A stretch of 64,000 nucleotides of DNA from Pseudonocardia terrae (lineage in GTDB: Bacteria; Actinomycetota; Actinomycetes; Mycobacteriales; Pseudonocardiaceae). Numbering within the stretch: the first letter of the stretch is position 1; the number at the start of each line of letters is the position of its first letter. The translations under genes were made by a program, and so were the position numbers. The stretch lies in contig NZ_JAJTTE010000031.1 of NCBI RefSeq assembly GCF_021343995.1, forward strand, positions 1 to 64,000. The letters are read 5' to 3'. This document shows, piece after piece, positions 16,267 to 25,800 of the stretch. Below the pieces are notes generated by a model. It did no database searches. It saw only the letters and a list, made by a program, of their open reading frames with translations, and was not told the origin of the DNA.

Positions 16267-17493
16267 GTGGACACGGGTGCGCACGAGGGACCGGCGGTCA
16301 CCGTCGTCGGGATCGGGGCGGACGGCTGGTCCGGGCTCGCCGGCTCGGCCCAGGAGACCCTCGCCGCGGCCGACGTGATCCTCGGCGGGCCGCGCCAGCT
16401 GGACCTGGTGGCGGGCAAGGTCGAGGCCGAGCTGGTGGCGTGGCCGTCGCCGCTGGTCCCGGCCCTGCCGGGGTTGCTGGACACCTACGCAGGGCGGCGG
16501 CTGTGCGCGCTGGCCTCCGGCGACCCGATGTTCTTCGGCCTCGGCGCGACGCTGGCCCGCACGGTCGGGGCCGAGCGGATGCACGTGATCCCGCACCCGT
16601 CGTCGGTCACCCTGGCCTGCGCGCGGCTGGGCTGGCCGAGCGAGGACGTCGAGGTGGTGAGCGTCGTCGGGCGGCCGGTGGAGCGGGTGCGCCGTTCGGT
16701 GAGCCCCGGACGGCGGATCCTGGTGCTCAGCGCCGGCGCCGCCTCGCCCGCGCTGATCGCCGCCCAGCTCACCGCGGACGGCTACGGCCCCAGCCGGCTC
16801 ACCGTGCTGGAGCAGCTCGGCGGGCCGGGGGAGCGCAGCTATTCGGGGACCGCGCGGGACTGGCTGCACCCGGAGGGCGAGGCGCTCAACGTCGTCGCCG
16901 TGGAGTGCGCGGCCGCGCCCGGCGCGCGGGTGCTCGGCGAGGTCCCCGGCCTGCCCGACGACTCCTACGTCCACGACGGGCAGCTCACCAAGCGCGAGGT
17001 CCGCGCCGTCACCCTCGCTCATCTCGCCCCGCGCCCCGGTCAGACGCTGTGGGACGTCGGCGCCGGCGCCGGCAGCATCGCGATCGAGTGGATGCGCGCC
17101 CACCGCTCCTGCTGGGCGATCGCCGTGGAGGCGCATCCCGAACGCGCACAACGCATCCGGCACAACGCCGCGACGCTCGGCGTGCCGGCCCTGCGGGTCG
17201 TGACCGGCCGCGCCCCCGCCGTCCTCGCCGAGCTGCCCCCGCCCGACGCGGTGTTCATCGGCGGCGGCCTGACCCGCGCGGGCGTCCTGGAGGCGTGCGT
17301 GGAGGCGCTGCCCCCGGGCGGCCGGCTGGTCGCCAACGGCGTGACCGTGGAGTCCGAGGCCGCGCTCGCCGCCGCCCGCGACCGGTTCGGCGGCACGCTC
17401 GTGCGGCTGCAGGTCGCGCGCGCCGAACCCGTGGGCGGCTTCCTCGGCTGGAAGCCCGCGATGCCCGTGACGATCTGGAGCTGCGACCTGTGA
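16267..17493 (+). CDS. cobL: Precorrin-6Y C5,15-methyltransferase (decarboxylating), CbiE-CbiT fusion
   Basis: 408 residues from GTG 16267. Residues about 10-210 are the CbiE-type tetrapyrrole methylase half (VVGIGADGW, ALASGDPMFFGLGATL, PHPSSVTLACARLGW). Residues about 225-405 are the CbiT-type SAM methyltransferase half (DSYVHDGQLTKREVRAVTL, LWDVGAGAGSIAIEW, FIGGGLT). The enzyme methylates C5 and C15 of precorrin-6Y and decarboxylates the acetate side chain at C12 in aerobic cobalamin synthesis. It heads cobL-cobM-cobK. Its stop overlaps the GTG of a duplicated mini-ORF that leads into cobM. Confidence 0.95.
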   Translation: MDTGAHEGPAVTVVGIGADGWSGLAGSAQETLAAADVILGGPRQLDLVAGKVEAELVAWPSPLVPALPGLLDTYAGRRLCALASGDPMFFGLGATLARTVGAERMHVIPHPSSVTLACARLGWPSEDVEVVSVVGRPVERVRRSVSPGRRILVLSAGAASPALIAAQLTADGYGPSRLTVLEQLGGPGERSYSGTARDWLHPEGEALNVVAVECAAAPGARVLGEVPGLPDDSYVHDGQLTKREVRAVTLAHLAPRPGQTLWDVGAGAGSIAIEWMRAHRSCWAIAVEAHPERAQRIRHNAATLGVPALRVVTGRAPAVLAELPPPDAVFIGGGLTRAGVLEACVEALPPGGRLVANGVTVESEAALAAARDRFGGTLVRLQVARAEPVGGFLGWKPAMPVTIWSCDL

Positions 17494-17557
17494 CCGAGCG
17501 GAGCTTGTCGGAGCGAGAATCATGACCGAGCGGAGCTTGTCGGAGCGAGAATCATGA
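17490..17557 (+). repeat. Two tandem 11-codon mini-ORFs (32-bp duplication) between cobL and cobM
   Basis: A 32-bp unit is exactly duplicated (17491-17522, 17523-17554). Each copy reads as the peptide MTERSLSERES: the first starts at GTG 17490 and ends at 17525, the second at ATG 17522 and ends at 17557. Every junction is a 4-nt overlap: cobL stop/GTG, TCATGA, TCATGA, then cobM ATG 17554. Each unit carries GGAGCGAG a few nt before the next ATG, so it is a portable ribosome-binding site plus mini-ORF. It probably couples cobM translation to cobL. Confidence 0.8.
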
Positions 17558-18303
17558 CCGTGCACTTCATCGGGGCCGGCCCCGGTGCCGTCGACCTGCT
17601 GACGATCCGCGCCCGCGACCTCGTCGCGGCCTCGCCCGTCTGTCTCTACGCGGGCTCGCTGGTCCCGCCGGAGATGCTGGAGCTCTGCCCGGCCGACGCC
17701 CGGACCGTCGACACCGCGCTGATGACGCTGGCCGAGATCGTCGACGAGATGGTGCGGGCGCACGAGCACGGCCTCGACGTCGCGCGGCTGGCCTCCGGGG
17801 ACCCGTCGGTCTTCTCCGCGATGGCCGAGCAGATGCGCCGGCTCGACGCCGCCGGCGTGCCCTACGACGTCACCCCCGGGGTGCCGGCCTACGCCGCCGC
17901 GGCGGCCGCGCTCAAGCGCGAGCTGACGGTCCCGACGGTCGCCCAGACCGTCACGCTGACCCGGATCGCGGCCCGCGCCACCCCGATGCCCGAGGGGGAG
18001 TCCCTCGAGGCGCTGGGCACCGCGGGCGGCACGCTGGTGCTGCACCTGGCCGTGCACCGCATCGACGAGGTGGTGAAGGAGCTGGCCCCGTCGTACGGCG
18101 CCGACTGCCCGGCCGCCGTGGTCGCCCACGCCAGCCGGGAGCACGAGATCGTGCTGCGCGGGCGGCTCGACGACATCGCCCACGCGGTGCACGAGGCCGG
18201 CATACAGCGCACGGCGGTGATCATCGTCGGGCCCGCGCTCGCCGCCGAGCAGTTCCCGGACAGCCACCTGTACTCGGACACCAGGTGCCGCGCCGGGTCC
18301 TGA
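17554..18303 (+). CDS. cobM: Precorrin-4 C11-methyltransferase
   Basis: 249 residues from ATG 17554, preceded by GGAGCGAG. Tetrapyrrole methylase fold: FIGAGPGAVDLLTIRA at the N-terminus, CLYAGSLVPPEML near 30, RLASGDPSVFSAMAEQM near 76, VTPGVPAYAAAAAAL near 108 and HLAVHRIDEVVKEL near 165. It transfers a methyl group from SAM to C11 of precorrin-4, giving precorrin-5, in aerobic cobalamin synthesis. It is linked to cobL through two overlapping mini-ORFs and overlaps cobK by 19 nt, so the three genes should be translated together. Confidence 0.95.
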   Translation: MTVHFIGAGPGAVDLLTIRARDLVAASPVCLYAGSLVPPEMLELCPADARTVDTALMTLAEIVDEMVRAHEHGLDVARLASGDPSVFSAMAEQMRRLDAAGVPYDVTPGVPAYAAAAAALKRELTVPTVAQTVTLTRIAARATPMPEGESLEALGTAGGTLVLHLAVHRIDEVVKELAPSYGADCPAAVVAHASREHEIVLRGRLDDIAHAVHEAGIQRTAVIIVGPALAAEQFPDSHLYSDTRCRAGS

Positions 18304-19019
18304 TCCTGGGCGGGACGTCCGACGGCCGGGCGTTGGCGGAGCTCCTCCGGCCCGCGATCGGGCCGTCGATGTCGGTCGTCTCGTCCCTGGCCGGGCGGGT
18401 CCGCTCGCCCCGGCTGCCCCCCGGCGAGGTGCGGATCGGCGGGTTCGGCGGGATCGCCGGGCTGGTCTCCTACCTGCGGGACGAGGCGGTCACGCACGTC
18501 GTCGACGCCACGCACCCCTTCGCCGCCGGCATGACGGCGCACGCCGCGGCGGCCTGCGCGCAGACCGGCGTGCCGCTGACGATCCTGCGCCGCCCCGGCT
18601 GGACCGAGCGGTCCGGGGACCGGTGGCACCGCGTGGCGTCCCTGGTGGAGGCAGCAGGGGTGCTGCCGCAGGTGGGCTCGCGGGCGTTCCTGACGACCGG
18701 ACGGCAGGACCTGGCGGCGTTCGCCGGCCTGGACCTGTGGTTCCTCGTCCGGTCCGTCGATCCGCCCGACCCGCCGGTGCCGCGGCGGATGCGCTCGATC
18801 CTGGCGCGCGGCCCGTTCACCGTCGACGGCGAGACGGCGATCCTGCGCGACCACGCGGTCGACGTGCTGGTGACCAAGGACTCGGGCGGCGCTGACACCG
18901 CGGCCAAGCTCGTGGCCGCGCGCACCTTGGGCGTGCCCGTGGTGATGGTGGACCGGCCCGCACTCCCGCCCGGCGTCCCCGTGGTGGCGACGCCCGCGGA
19001 GGCCGCCGCCCGCCTCTGA
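18285..19019 (+). CDS. cobK: Precorrin-6A reductase
   Basis: 244 residues from GTG 18285. CobK/CbiJ hallmarks: VLILGGTSDGRALAELL at the N-terminus, SSLAGRVRSPRLPPGEVRIG near 30, VVDATHPFAAGMTAHAAAA near 68, RPGWTERSGDRWHRV near 106, LLTTGR-type strand FLTTGRQDLAAF near 135 and VTKDSGGADTAAKLVAAR near 196. It reduces the macrocycle of precorrin-6A with NADPH. Overlaps cobM by 19 nt and ends the rightward cob operon. Confidence 0.94.
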   Translation: MPRRVLILGGTSDGRALAELLRPAIGPSMSVVSSLAGRVRSPRLPPGEVRIGGFGGIAGLVSYLRDEAVTHVVDATHPFAAGMTAHAAAACAQTGVPLTILRRPGWTERSGDRWHRVASLVEAAGVLPQVGSRAFLTTGRQDLAAFAGLDLWFLVRSVDPPDPPVPRRMRSILARGPFTVDGETAILRDHAVDVLVTKDSGGADTAAKLVAARTLGVPVVMVDRPALPPGVPVVATPAEAAARL

Positions 19020-19020
19020 T

Positions 19021-19062
19021 GCCGCGAGTCGGGCTGTGGGCTTCGGTGAGTTGCGCCCTGGG
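19021..19062. repeat. Dispersed CGCGAGTCG/GGTGAGTCGCG repeat (copy B)
   Basis: CCGCGAGTCGGGCTGTGGGC followed by TTCGGTGAGTTGCGC fills the spacer between convergent cobK and cobIJ. It matches, in the same orientation, the second half of the insertion in cobN. Confidence 0.75.
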
Positions 19063-19064
19063 GT

Positions 19065-20660
19065 TCAGCCGCCGTAGTGCCGCGGGGTGAAGACCGTCGG
19101 GCGGCCGCCGCGCACCACGACCCGCGTGGTCGACGAGCCGATGATCACCAGCGTGCGCATGTCGACCTGCTCGGGGTCGAGCTCGCCGAGGGTGGTGATC
19201 GTGAGGCGCTCGCCGGAGCCGCCGACGTCGCGACCGAGCACGACGGGGGTGTCCGGCGCCCGGTGCTCCAGCAGGACGTCCCGGGCGGCGCCGACCTGCC
19301 ACGGCCGCGCCTTGGACCGCGGGTTGTAGATCGCGATCGCCAGGTCGGCCCGGGCGGCGTGGACGAGCCGGTCGACGACCGTCTCCCACGGCTTGAGCCG
19401 GTCGGAGAGCGAGATCATCGCGTAGTCGTGGCCGAGCGGCGCGCCGACCGCCGCGGCGACGGCCTGGGCGGCGGTCAGTCCGGGCAGCACGCGCACCGGG
19501 ACGTCGAGGTACTTCTGCTCCGAGGCCACCTCGAGCACGGCGGTGGCCATCGCGAAGACCCCCGGGTCGCCCGCGCTGACCACGGCCACGTTCCGACCCG
19601 ACGCGGCGAGGTCGAGCGCGTGCGCGGCCCGCTCGGCCTCGACGCGGTTGTCGCTGGCGTGCCGGGTCTGGCGCGGGTTCGGCGGGACCCGGTCCAGGTA
19701 GGGGCCGTAGCCGACGAGGTCGTCGGCGGCGGCGAGGGCGGCCGCGACCTGCGGGGTCAGCCAGTCCCGCCCCGCCGGCCCGGTCCCGACGACGACGACC
19801 TCGCCGCGCCCGATGACCCGCTCCTCCTGCTCGGTCCCGGGCTCGGTCCCCATCCCGGTCTCCGCGTCGGCGCCCTGGTCGGCCCGGAGGTCGGCGTCGT
19901 CCGGGATGCTCGCCGCGACCTCGCCGGGCAGCACCGCGATCGAGAAGTACGGCACCGACCCGGGGTCGATGTCGGCGAGCGCGCCGGTGCGCTGCCCGTC
20001 CATCGTGGCCCGCTCGACGAACTGGGCGCGGTCGAGCTTCCCGGCGTCCGCGAACGCCCCGCGGACGTTCCCGAAGGTCCGGCCCAGCTTCATGACGGCC
20101 GCGGAGTCGGTGGCGCGCAGGCGCTCGGCCAGGACCTCGCGGGGCAGCGTGCCGGGCAGGACCGTGAGGACCTCGTCGCGCTCCACCAGCGGCTGCCCGA
20201 GCGCGGCCGCGGCGGCGCTCACCGAGGTCACCCCCGGCACCACCTCGGCGCGGAACCGGCCCGCGAGGCGCTTGTGCATGTGCATGTAGGAGCCGTAGAA
20301 GAGCGGGTCGCCCTCGGCCAGCAGCACCACGTCCCGGCCGGCCCCGAGGTGCGCGGCCAGCCGTTCGGCGGCCTCGGCGTAGAACTTGTCGATCGCACCC
20401 TGGTAGCCGCCCGGGTGCTCGACGGTCTCGGTCGTGACCGGGTAGACCAGCGCCTCCTCGATCTGGTCGCCGCGCAGGTGCGGCTCGGCGATGCGCCGTG
20501 CGATCGAGCGGCCGTGCCGGGCCGAGTGGTAGGCGATCACGTCGGCGGCACCGATGAGCCGGGCGGCCTTGATCGTGACGAGGTCGGGGTCGCCGGGGCC
20601 GAGGCCCACCCCGTAGAGGGTCCCGGGCCGGACCGAGGATTCGCTTGCGAGCTGGCTCAT
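19065..20660 (-). CDS. cobIJ: Bifunctional precorrin-2 C20-methyltransferase / precorrin-3B C17-methyltransferase
   Basis: 531 residues. Residues about 15-245 are CobI ([59 protein letters not shown]). A charged linker (about 246-285) joins CobJ at about 288-531 ([70 protein letters not shown]). It makes precorrin-3A and later contracts the ring at C17. CobI-CobJ fusion is common in actinobacteria. Its ATG overlaps the cobH stop (ATGA), so cobG-cobH-cobIJ form one leftward operon. Confidence 0.95.
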   Translation of the reverse strand: MSQLASESSVRPGTLYGVGLGPGDPDLVTIKAARLIGAADVIAYHSARHGRSIARRIAEPHLRGDQIEEALVYPVTTETVEHPGGYQGAIDKFYAEAAERLAAHLGAGRDVVLLAEGDPLFYGSYMHMHKRLAGRFRAEVVPGVTSVSAAAAALGQPLVERDEVLTVLPGTLPREVLAERLRATDSAAVMKLGRTFGNVRGAFADAGKLDRAQFVERATMDGQRTGALADIDPGSVPYFSIAVLPGEVAASIPDDADLRADQGADAETGMGTEPGTEQEERVIGRGEVVVVGTGPAGRDWLTPQVAAALAAADDLVGYGPYLDRVPPNPRQTRHASDNRVEAERAAHALDLAASGRNVAVVSAGDPGVFAMATAVLEVASEQKYLDVPVRVLPGLTAAQAVAAAVGAPLGHDYAMISLSDRLKPWETVVDRLVHAARADLAIAIYNPRSKARPWQVGAARDVLLEHRAPDTPVVLGRDVGGSGERLTITTLGELDPEQVDMRTLVIIGSSTTRVVVRGGRPTVFTPRHYGG

Positions 20661-21292
20661 GCCTGGATCTCCTGCTCACTGGCGAGGGCGTTCAGGGCCG
20701 CCGCGGTGATGGCCGAGCCGCCGCGGCGGCCGTGGACCACCAGGTACTCGAGGTCGGTGCGGGCGGCGAGCGCCTCCTTGGACTCCGCGGCGCCGATGAA
20801 GCCGACGGGGATGCCGAGGATCGCGGCGGGGCGCGGCGCGCCGGCGTCGATCATGTCGAGGAGGTGGAACAGCGCGGTCGGCGCGTTCCCGATCGCGACC
20901 ACGGCGCCGTCGAGCTTGTCGCGCCACAGCTCCAGCGCCGCGGCGGAGCGGGTGTCGCCCAGCTCGCGGGCCAGGTCCGGCACCCGCGGATCCCGCAGGG
21001 TGCAGACGACCTCGTTGTCCTTCGGAAGCCGCGCCCGGGTGACGCCGGAGGCGACCATCATCGCGTCGCAGAGGATCGGGGCGCCGTCCTGCAGGGCCTT
21101 GCGCACGGCCGTCACGACGGCGGGGGAGAAGCCGACGTCGCCGGTCAGGTCGACCTGGCCGCACGCGTGGATCATCCGGACCACCACGTACGCCACCTCG
21201 GGCGGGAAGGCCGACAGGTCGGCCTCGGCCCGGATCGTGGCGAAGCTGCGCCGGTAGATCTCCGCGCCGTCGCGGATGTAGTCGCTGGTCAT
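20657..21292 (-). CDS. cobH: Precorrin-8X methylmutase
   Basis: 211 residues from ATG 21292, which overlaps the cobG stop. CobH/CbiC signatures: [15 protein letters not shown] near 12, [19 protein letters not shown] near 40, [12 protein letters not shown] near 73 and [13 protein letters not shown] near 160, which includes the conserved His42 that moves the methyl group from C11 to C12. The product is hydrogenobyrinate. The frame is open further upstream, but that part reads through cobG in another frame and has no similarity. Confidence 0.95.
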   Translation of the reverse strand: MTSDYIRDGAEIYRRSFATIRAEADLSAFPPEVAYVVVRMIHACGQVDLTGDVGFSPAVVTAVRKALQDGAPILCDAMMVASGVTRARLPKDNEVVCTLRDPRVPDLARELGDTRSAAALELWRDKLDGAVVAIGNAPTALFHLLDMIDAGAPRPAAILGIPVGFIGAAESKEALAARTDLEYLVVHGRRGGSAITAAALNALASEQEIQA

Positions 21293-22605
21293 GCGGGGGT
21301 GTCTCCTGCGGGGGTCAGCGTGAGGGCGGTGGAGAGGTCGGGGACGGTCCGGTCGTCGAGGCGGTAGGTGCCGTCGGGCAGGGCGACGACGTCGAGGTGC
21401 GCCTCGTGCGGTGCCCCGCACCGTCGCTCGCAGCCGACGACGTGGGCGCGGGGGAGGGGACCGGCCTCCGCGAGCACGGCCCGGACGTCGGCCCGGACGT
21501 CGGCGTGCGACTTCGCGCACCCGGGGCGCCCGGCGCAGGCGCTTACGGCGAGGGCGGGCGCATCGGCTGCGAGCACGAGACCGTGGGCGCGCAGGCGTTG
21601 CCGGGCGTCGGGCGCGGGATCGGGCAGCACCAGCGTGCGCCAGGGCGTCACGACCGTCTCGGGCGCCGCGGCCGCGAGCCCGCGCAGCTGCGCGGCCGAG
21701 AGCTCACCCAGGACGGGGGCGACGCCGAGGGCCTCGCCGCCGTCGTCGCGGGGGATCGGGCCGATCGGAGCGCGCGACCCGGGGTGCGGGAGCTCGCGAC
21801 TCGCGCTGCCGGAGCTCGCGACTCGCGGTGCGGAAGCTCCCGACTCGCGCCGGAGCTCGCGACTCGCGTCGGAGCTCGCGACCCGCGCTGCCGGAACTCC
21901 CGACTCGCGGGACAGGAGGGCGGCGGCGAGCCGGGCGGGGGCGTCCGCGACCTCGGCGGCGCGCCAGGCCCCGGCGCAGCCGGCCTGCTCCTGCGCGCGG
22001 AGCGTGAGAAACACCTCAGCGGCCGCGACGAGCAGGGCGGGGGCGACGGCGGGGGGGCACGCGACGGGCGTCGGCACCCCGGCGACCTGCAGGAACCCCT
22101 CGCCGGCAGCGGTGGCGACCCAGCAGAGGTCCGGCCGCTCGGCCGCGACGTCACCTCTCCCGTCGTCCAGGGCGAACAGGAACCGGCCGGGCAGGTCCGC
22201 GAGCGCGGGCCGGGCGCAGAGGGCCTCGTCGAGGGCGCGGGCCAGGCCCCGGACGTCGGCCCGTCCACCGGTCAGGCCGGACAGTGGCGAGGCCAGGACG
22301 TTGCGCACCCGCTCGTGCGTCGGCGCCGGGATCAGGCCGGTGGCGGCGAGCCGCGCGACGAGCCGCGGATCCTCCCGGTCGAGGCCCCTGAGCTGCAGGT
22401 TCCCCCGTGAGGTCAGGTGCACGGCGCCGTCGCCGAGCTCCTCGGCGCACGCCGCGAGAACCCGCAGCTGGGCCGACGCGACCACCCCGCCGGGCAGGCG
22501 GACGCGGGCCAGCGCGCCGTCGGCCGCGTCGTGCGGGGCGAGCACGCCGGGGCAGGCGTCGGCGCGCGTGCGGGCGGCCGGAGGAGGGGTGGGCACAGCA
22601 GGCAC
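21289..22605 (-). CDS. cobG: Precorrin-3B synthase, with in-frame repeat insertion
   Basis: 438 residues from GTG 22605; GTG at 22614 and 22596 are alternatives, none with a good Shine-Dalgarno sequence. CobG is a nitrite/sulfite-reductase-like oxygen-dependent enzyme that makes precorrin-3B. Seen: ferredoxin-like half with [13 protein letters not shown] near 75, and a C-terminal Cys cluster [14 protein letters not shown] and [14 protein letters not shown] for 4Fe-4S/siroheme. Its presence marks the aerobic route. Residues about 231-276, between the two halves, are encoded by tandem copies of a GC-rich repeat (ARVASS/SRELPH), an expansion compared with usual CobG. First gene of cobG-cobH-cobIJ. 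Confidence 0.92.
   Translation of the reverse strand: MPAVPTPPPAARTRADACPGVLAPHDAADGALARVRLPGGVVASAQLRVLAACAEELGDGAVHLTSRGNLQLRGLDREDPRLVARLAATGLIPAPTHERVRNVLASPLSGLTGGRADVRGLARALDEALCARPALADLPGRFLFALDDGRGDVAAERPDLCWVATAAGEGFLQVAGVPTPVACPPAVAPALLVAAAEVFLTLRAQEQAGCAGAWRAAEVADAPARLAAALLSRESGVPAARVASSDASRELRRESGASAPRVASSGSASRELPHPGSRAPIGPIPRDDGGEALGVAPVLGELSAAQLRGLAAAAPETVVTPWRTLVLPDPAPDARQRLRAHGLVLAADAPALAVSACAGRPGCAKSHADVRADVRAVLAEAGPLPRAHVVGCERRCGAPHEAHLDVVALPDGTYRLDDRTVPDLSTALTLTPAGDTPA
21776..21915 (-). repeat. Repeat array inside cobG (copy group C)
   Basis: About seven degenerate copies of GGAGCTCGCGACTCGCG at roughly 20-bp spacing, in frame. They encode the Ser/Arg/Ala-rich linker between the two halves of CobG. 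The core GCGACTCGCG is shared with groups A, B and D. Confidence 0.8.
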
Positions 22606-22654
22606 TGTAAACACGAACCGGGCGGCTTGACGCGGAGTGATCCCGTTGCGGAGA

Positions 22655-22830
22655 GTGGGCCCGAGACAACCGCATACGGCGAGCGGGACCCAGGAAGACC
22701 GGTGCGAGTCCGGCGCGGTCCCGCCACTGTCACCGGGGAGCAGACCCCGCACGGAGGCCACGGGGAGACCTGGAAGGCCGGGGCGAGCGCGGATCCGGGA
22801 GCCAGGACACTGACCCGCACGCCGCGCACC
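22655..22830 (+). ncRNA. Cobalamin riboswitch
   Basis: The B12 box is well conserved: GGTGCGAGTCCGGCGCGG, then TCCCGCCACTGTCACCGGGG around 22705-22740. The 3' part has GGGAGCCAGGACACTGACCC near 22797-22816, the usual closing element. It ends about 45 nt before the cobN start, and a GC-rich stem near GGATCCCGCAGGAGAGG could hide the Shine-Dalgarno sequence. It should repress cobN when adenosylcobalamin is plentiful. Boundaries are approximate. Confidence 0.95.
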
Positions 22831-22873
22831 ACCCACCGACCCGGGACGCGGATCCCGCAGGAGAGGACGATCG

Positions 22874-25800
22874 ATGACTGCTGCCCCGACCTCCGGCGGC
22901 CCGGGGCGGATCCTGCTGCTCTCGACCTCCGACACCGACCTGCTCTCCGCCCGGGCCTCCGGCGCCGACTTCCGCCTGGCCAACCCCAACCGCGTCCTGC
23001 TCGACGAGCTGGCGGCGATGGTCGCCGACGCGGCCGTCGTCGTGGTCCGGGTGCTGGGCGGCTACCGGTACTGGGAGGAGGGCCTGGACCTCCTGCGCGC
23101 CTCCGGGACACCGCTCGTAGCGCTCGGCGGCGAGATGGCGCCCGACGCCGAGATGATGGAGCTGTCCACCGTCCCCGCCGGCGTCGCGGCCGAGGCGCAC
23201 ACCTACTTCGCGCAGGGCGGGGCCGACAACCTCCGCCAGCTGCACGCCTTCCTGTCCGACACGGTGCTGCTCACCGGGGAGGGATTCGCGCCGCCGGTCG
23301 CCCTGCCCGAATGGGGAGTGCTGGAGCGTCCCCGAACCGACAACGCCGCCCCCGTCCAGGGGCCCACCGTCGCGGTGCTCTACTACCGCGCCCAGCAGAT
23401 CGCCGGGAACACCGCGTACGTCGAGGCCCTCTGTCGGGCGATCGAGGCCCAGGGCGCCACCCCGCTGCCGATCTTCTGCGCCTCGCTGCGGCAGGCCCCG
23501 GCCGAGCTCCTGGAGACGCTGGAGCAGGCCGACGCCATGGTGGTCACCGTGCTCGCGGCCGGCGGCACCAAACCCGCGCACGCGCAGGCGGGCGGCGAGG
23601 ACGAGGAGTGGGACGTCGCGGAGCTCGCCGCGCTCGACGTCCCGATCCTGCAGGGCCTCTGCCTCACCTCCAGCCGCGCCGCCTGGGACGAGAACGACGA
23701 CGGGCTGTCCCCGCTCGACGTCGCCACCCAGGTCGCCGTGCCCGAGTTCGACGGCCGGTTGATCACGGTCCCGTTCTCCTTCAAGGAGGTCGACGCGGAC
23801 GGCCTGTCCGTCTACGTCCCGGACGAGGAGCGCGCGGCCCGGGTCGCCGGGATCGCGGTGCGGCACGCCGACCTGCGGCGGATCCCCAACGCGGACAAGA
23901 AGATCGTGCTGATGCTGTCCGCGTACCCGACCAAGCACGCGCGGATCGGCAACGCGGTCGGCCTCGACACCCCCGCCTCGACGGTCGCCCTGCTTCAGGC
24001 CATGGACCGCGCGGGCTACGACGTCGGCGAGTTCCCCGGCGTGGTGGCGGGCGACGGCGACGCGCTCATCCACGCCCTCATCGAGGCCGGGGGCCAGGAC
24101 CCGGACTGGCTGACCGAGGAGAAGCTGGCGGGCAACCCGATCCGCATCTCCGCCGCGCGGTACCGGCAGTGGTTCGACACCCTGCCGGAGGACTTCCGTT
24201 CCGGTGTGGTCGAGCACTGGGGGCAGCCGCCGGGTGAGCACTACGTGCAGGACGGCGACATCGTCGTCGCGGCGCTGCGGTCCGGGAACGTCACGCTGAT
24301 CGTCCAGCCGCCCCGCGGCTTCGGCGAGAACCCGGTCGCGATCTACCACGATCCGGACCTGCCGCCGTCGCACCACTACCTGGCCGCCTACCGGTGGCTC
24401 GCCGCCCAGGAGAGCGACGGGGGGTTCGGCGCGCACGCGGTCGTCCACATCGGGAAGCACGGGAACCTGGAGTGGCTGCCGGGCAAGACCCTCGGCATGT
24501 CCGCGTCGTGCGGCACGGACGCTGCCCTCGGCGACCTCCCGCTGATCTACCCCTTCCTGGTCAACGACCCGGGCGAGGGCACGCAGGCCAAGCGCCGGGC
24601 GCACGCCACGCTCGTCGACCACCTGATCCCGCCGATGGCCCGCGCCGAGTCCTACGGCGACATCTCCCGCCTCGAGCAGCTGCTCGACGAGCACGCGAAC
24701 GTCTCCGCGCTCGACCCGGCCAAGCTCCCCGCGATCCGCCAGCAGATCTGGACGCTGATGACCGCGGCGAAGATGGACCACGACCTCGGGCTCGACGAGC
24801 GCCCGCACGAGGCCGAGTTCGACGACATGCTCCTGCACGTCGACGGCTGGCTGTGCGAGATCAAGGACGTGCAGATCCGGGACGGCCTGCACGTGCTCGC
24901 CGCCGCTCCGGAGGGGGACACCCGGGTCGACCTGGTGCTCGCGATGGTGCGGGCCCGACAGATGTGGGGCGGCGAGCAGAGCGTCCCCGGCCTGCGCGAA
25001 GCCCTCGGTCTGGTCGAGGACGGCTCCGAGCAGAAGGCCCGGGTCGACGAGGTCGAGCAGCTGGCTCAGGCCCTGGTCGCCGACATGGAGGCTGCGGGCT
25101 GGGACCCCGACGCCGCGTCGGGCGTCGTCGCCACGCGGATCCCGAAGCCCACGGCGCGACTCACCGAAGCCGAGAGCGCGACTCGCGGAACAGGCACCCC
25201 CGATCCCGCGAGTCGGGGTGTGGGCTCCGGTGAGTCGCGCTCTGAGCTTCAGCACGAGACCGTCGAGAAGATCCTTCGGTTCGCGGCGAGCGAGATCGTG
25301 CCGCGGCTGGCGGAGACCGCGCACGAGATCGACCGGATCCTGCACGCGCTGAACGGGGGCTTCATTCCGGCAGGGCCGTCGGGAAGCCCTCTGCGCGGGC
25401 TGATCAACGTGCTCCCGACCGGCCGGAACTTCTACTCGGTCGACCCCAAGGCCGTCCCGTCGCGGCTGGCCTGGGAGACCGGGCAGGCGATGGCGGAGTC
25501 GCTCGTGGACCGCTACCGCCGCGACCACGACGGCGAGTACCCCCGCTCCGTCGGGCTGTCCGTCTGGGGTACCAGCGCCATGCGCACCAGCGGCGACGAC
25601 ATCGCGGAGGTCTTCGCGCTCCTCGGCGTCCGGCCGGTGTGGGACGAGATGTCCCGGCGTGTCACGAAGCTGGAGGTGATCGACCTCGAGGAGCTCGGCC
25701 GGCCCCGCATCGACGTCACCGTCCGCATCTCCGGCTTCTTCCGGGACGCGTTCCCGCACGTCCTGGCCCTGCTCGACGACGCCGTCCAGCTCGTCAGCGA

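Noticed and set aside
20657-21520. 287-codon version of cobH
   Set aside because: The extra N-terminal part is cobG read in another frame; ATG 21292 overlaps the cobG stop and begins the conserved domain.
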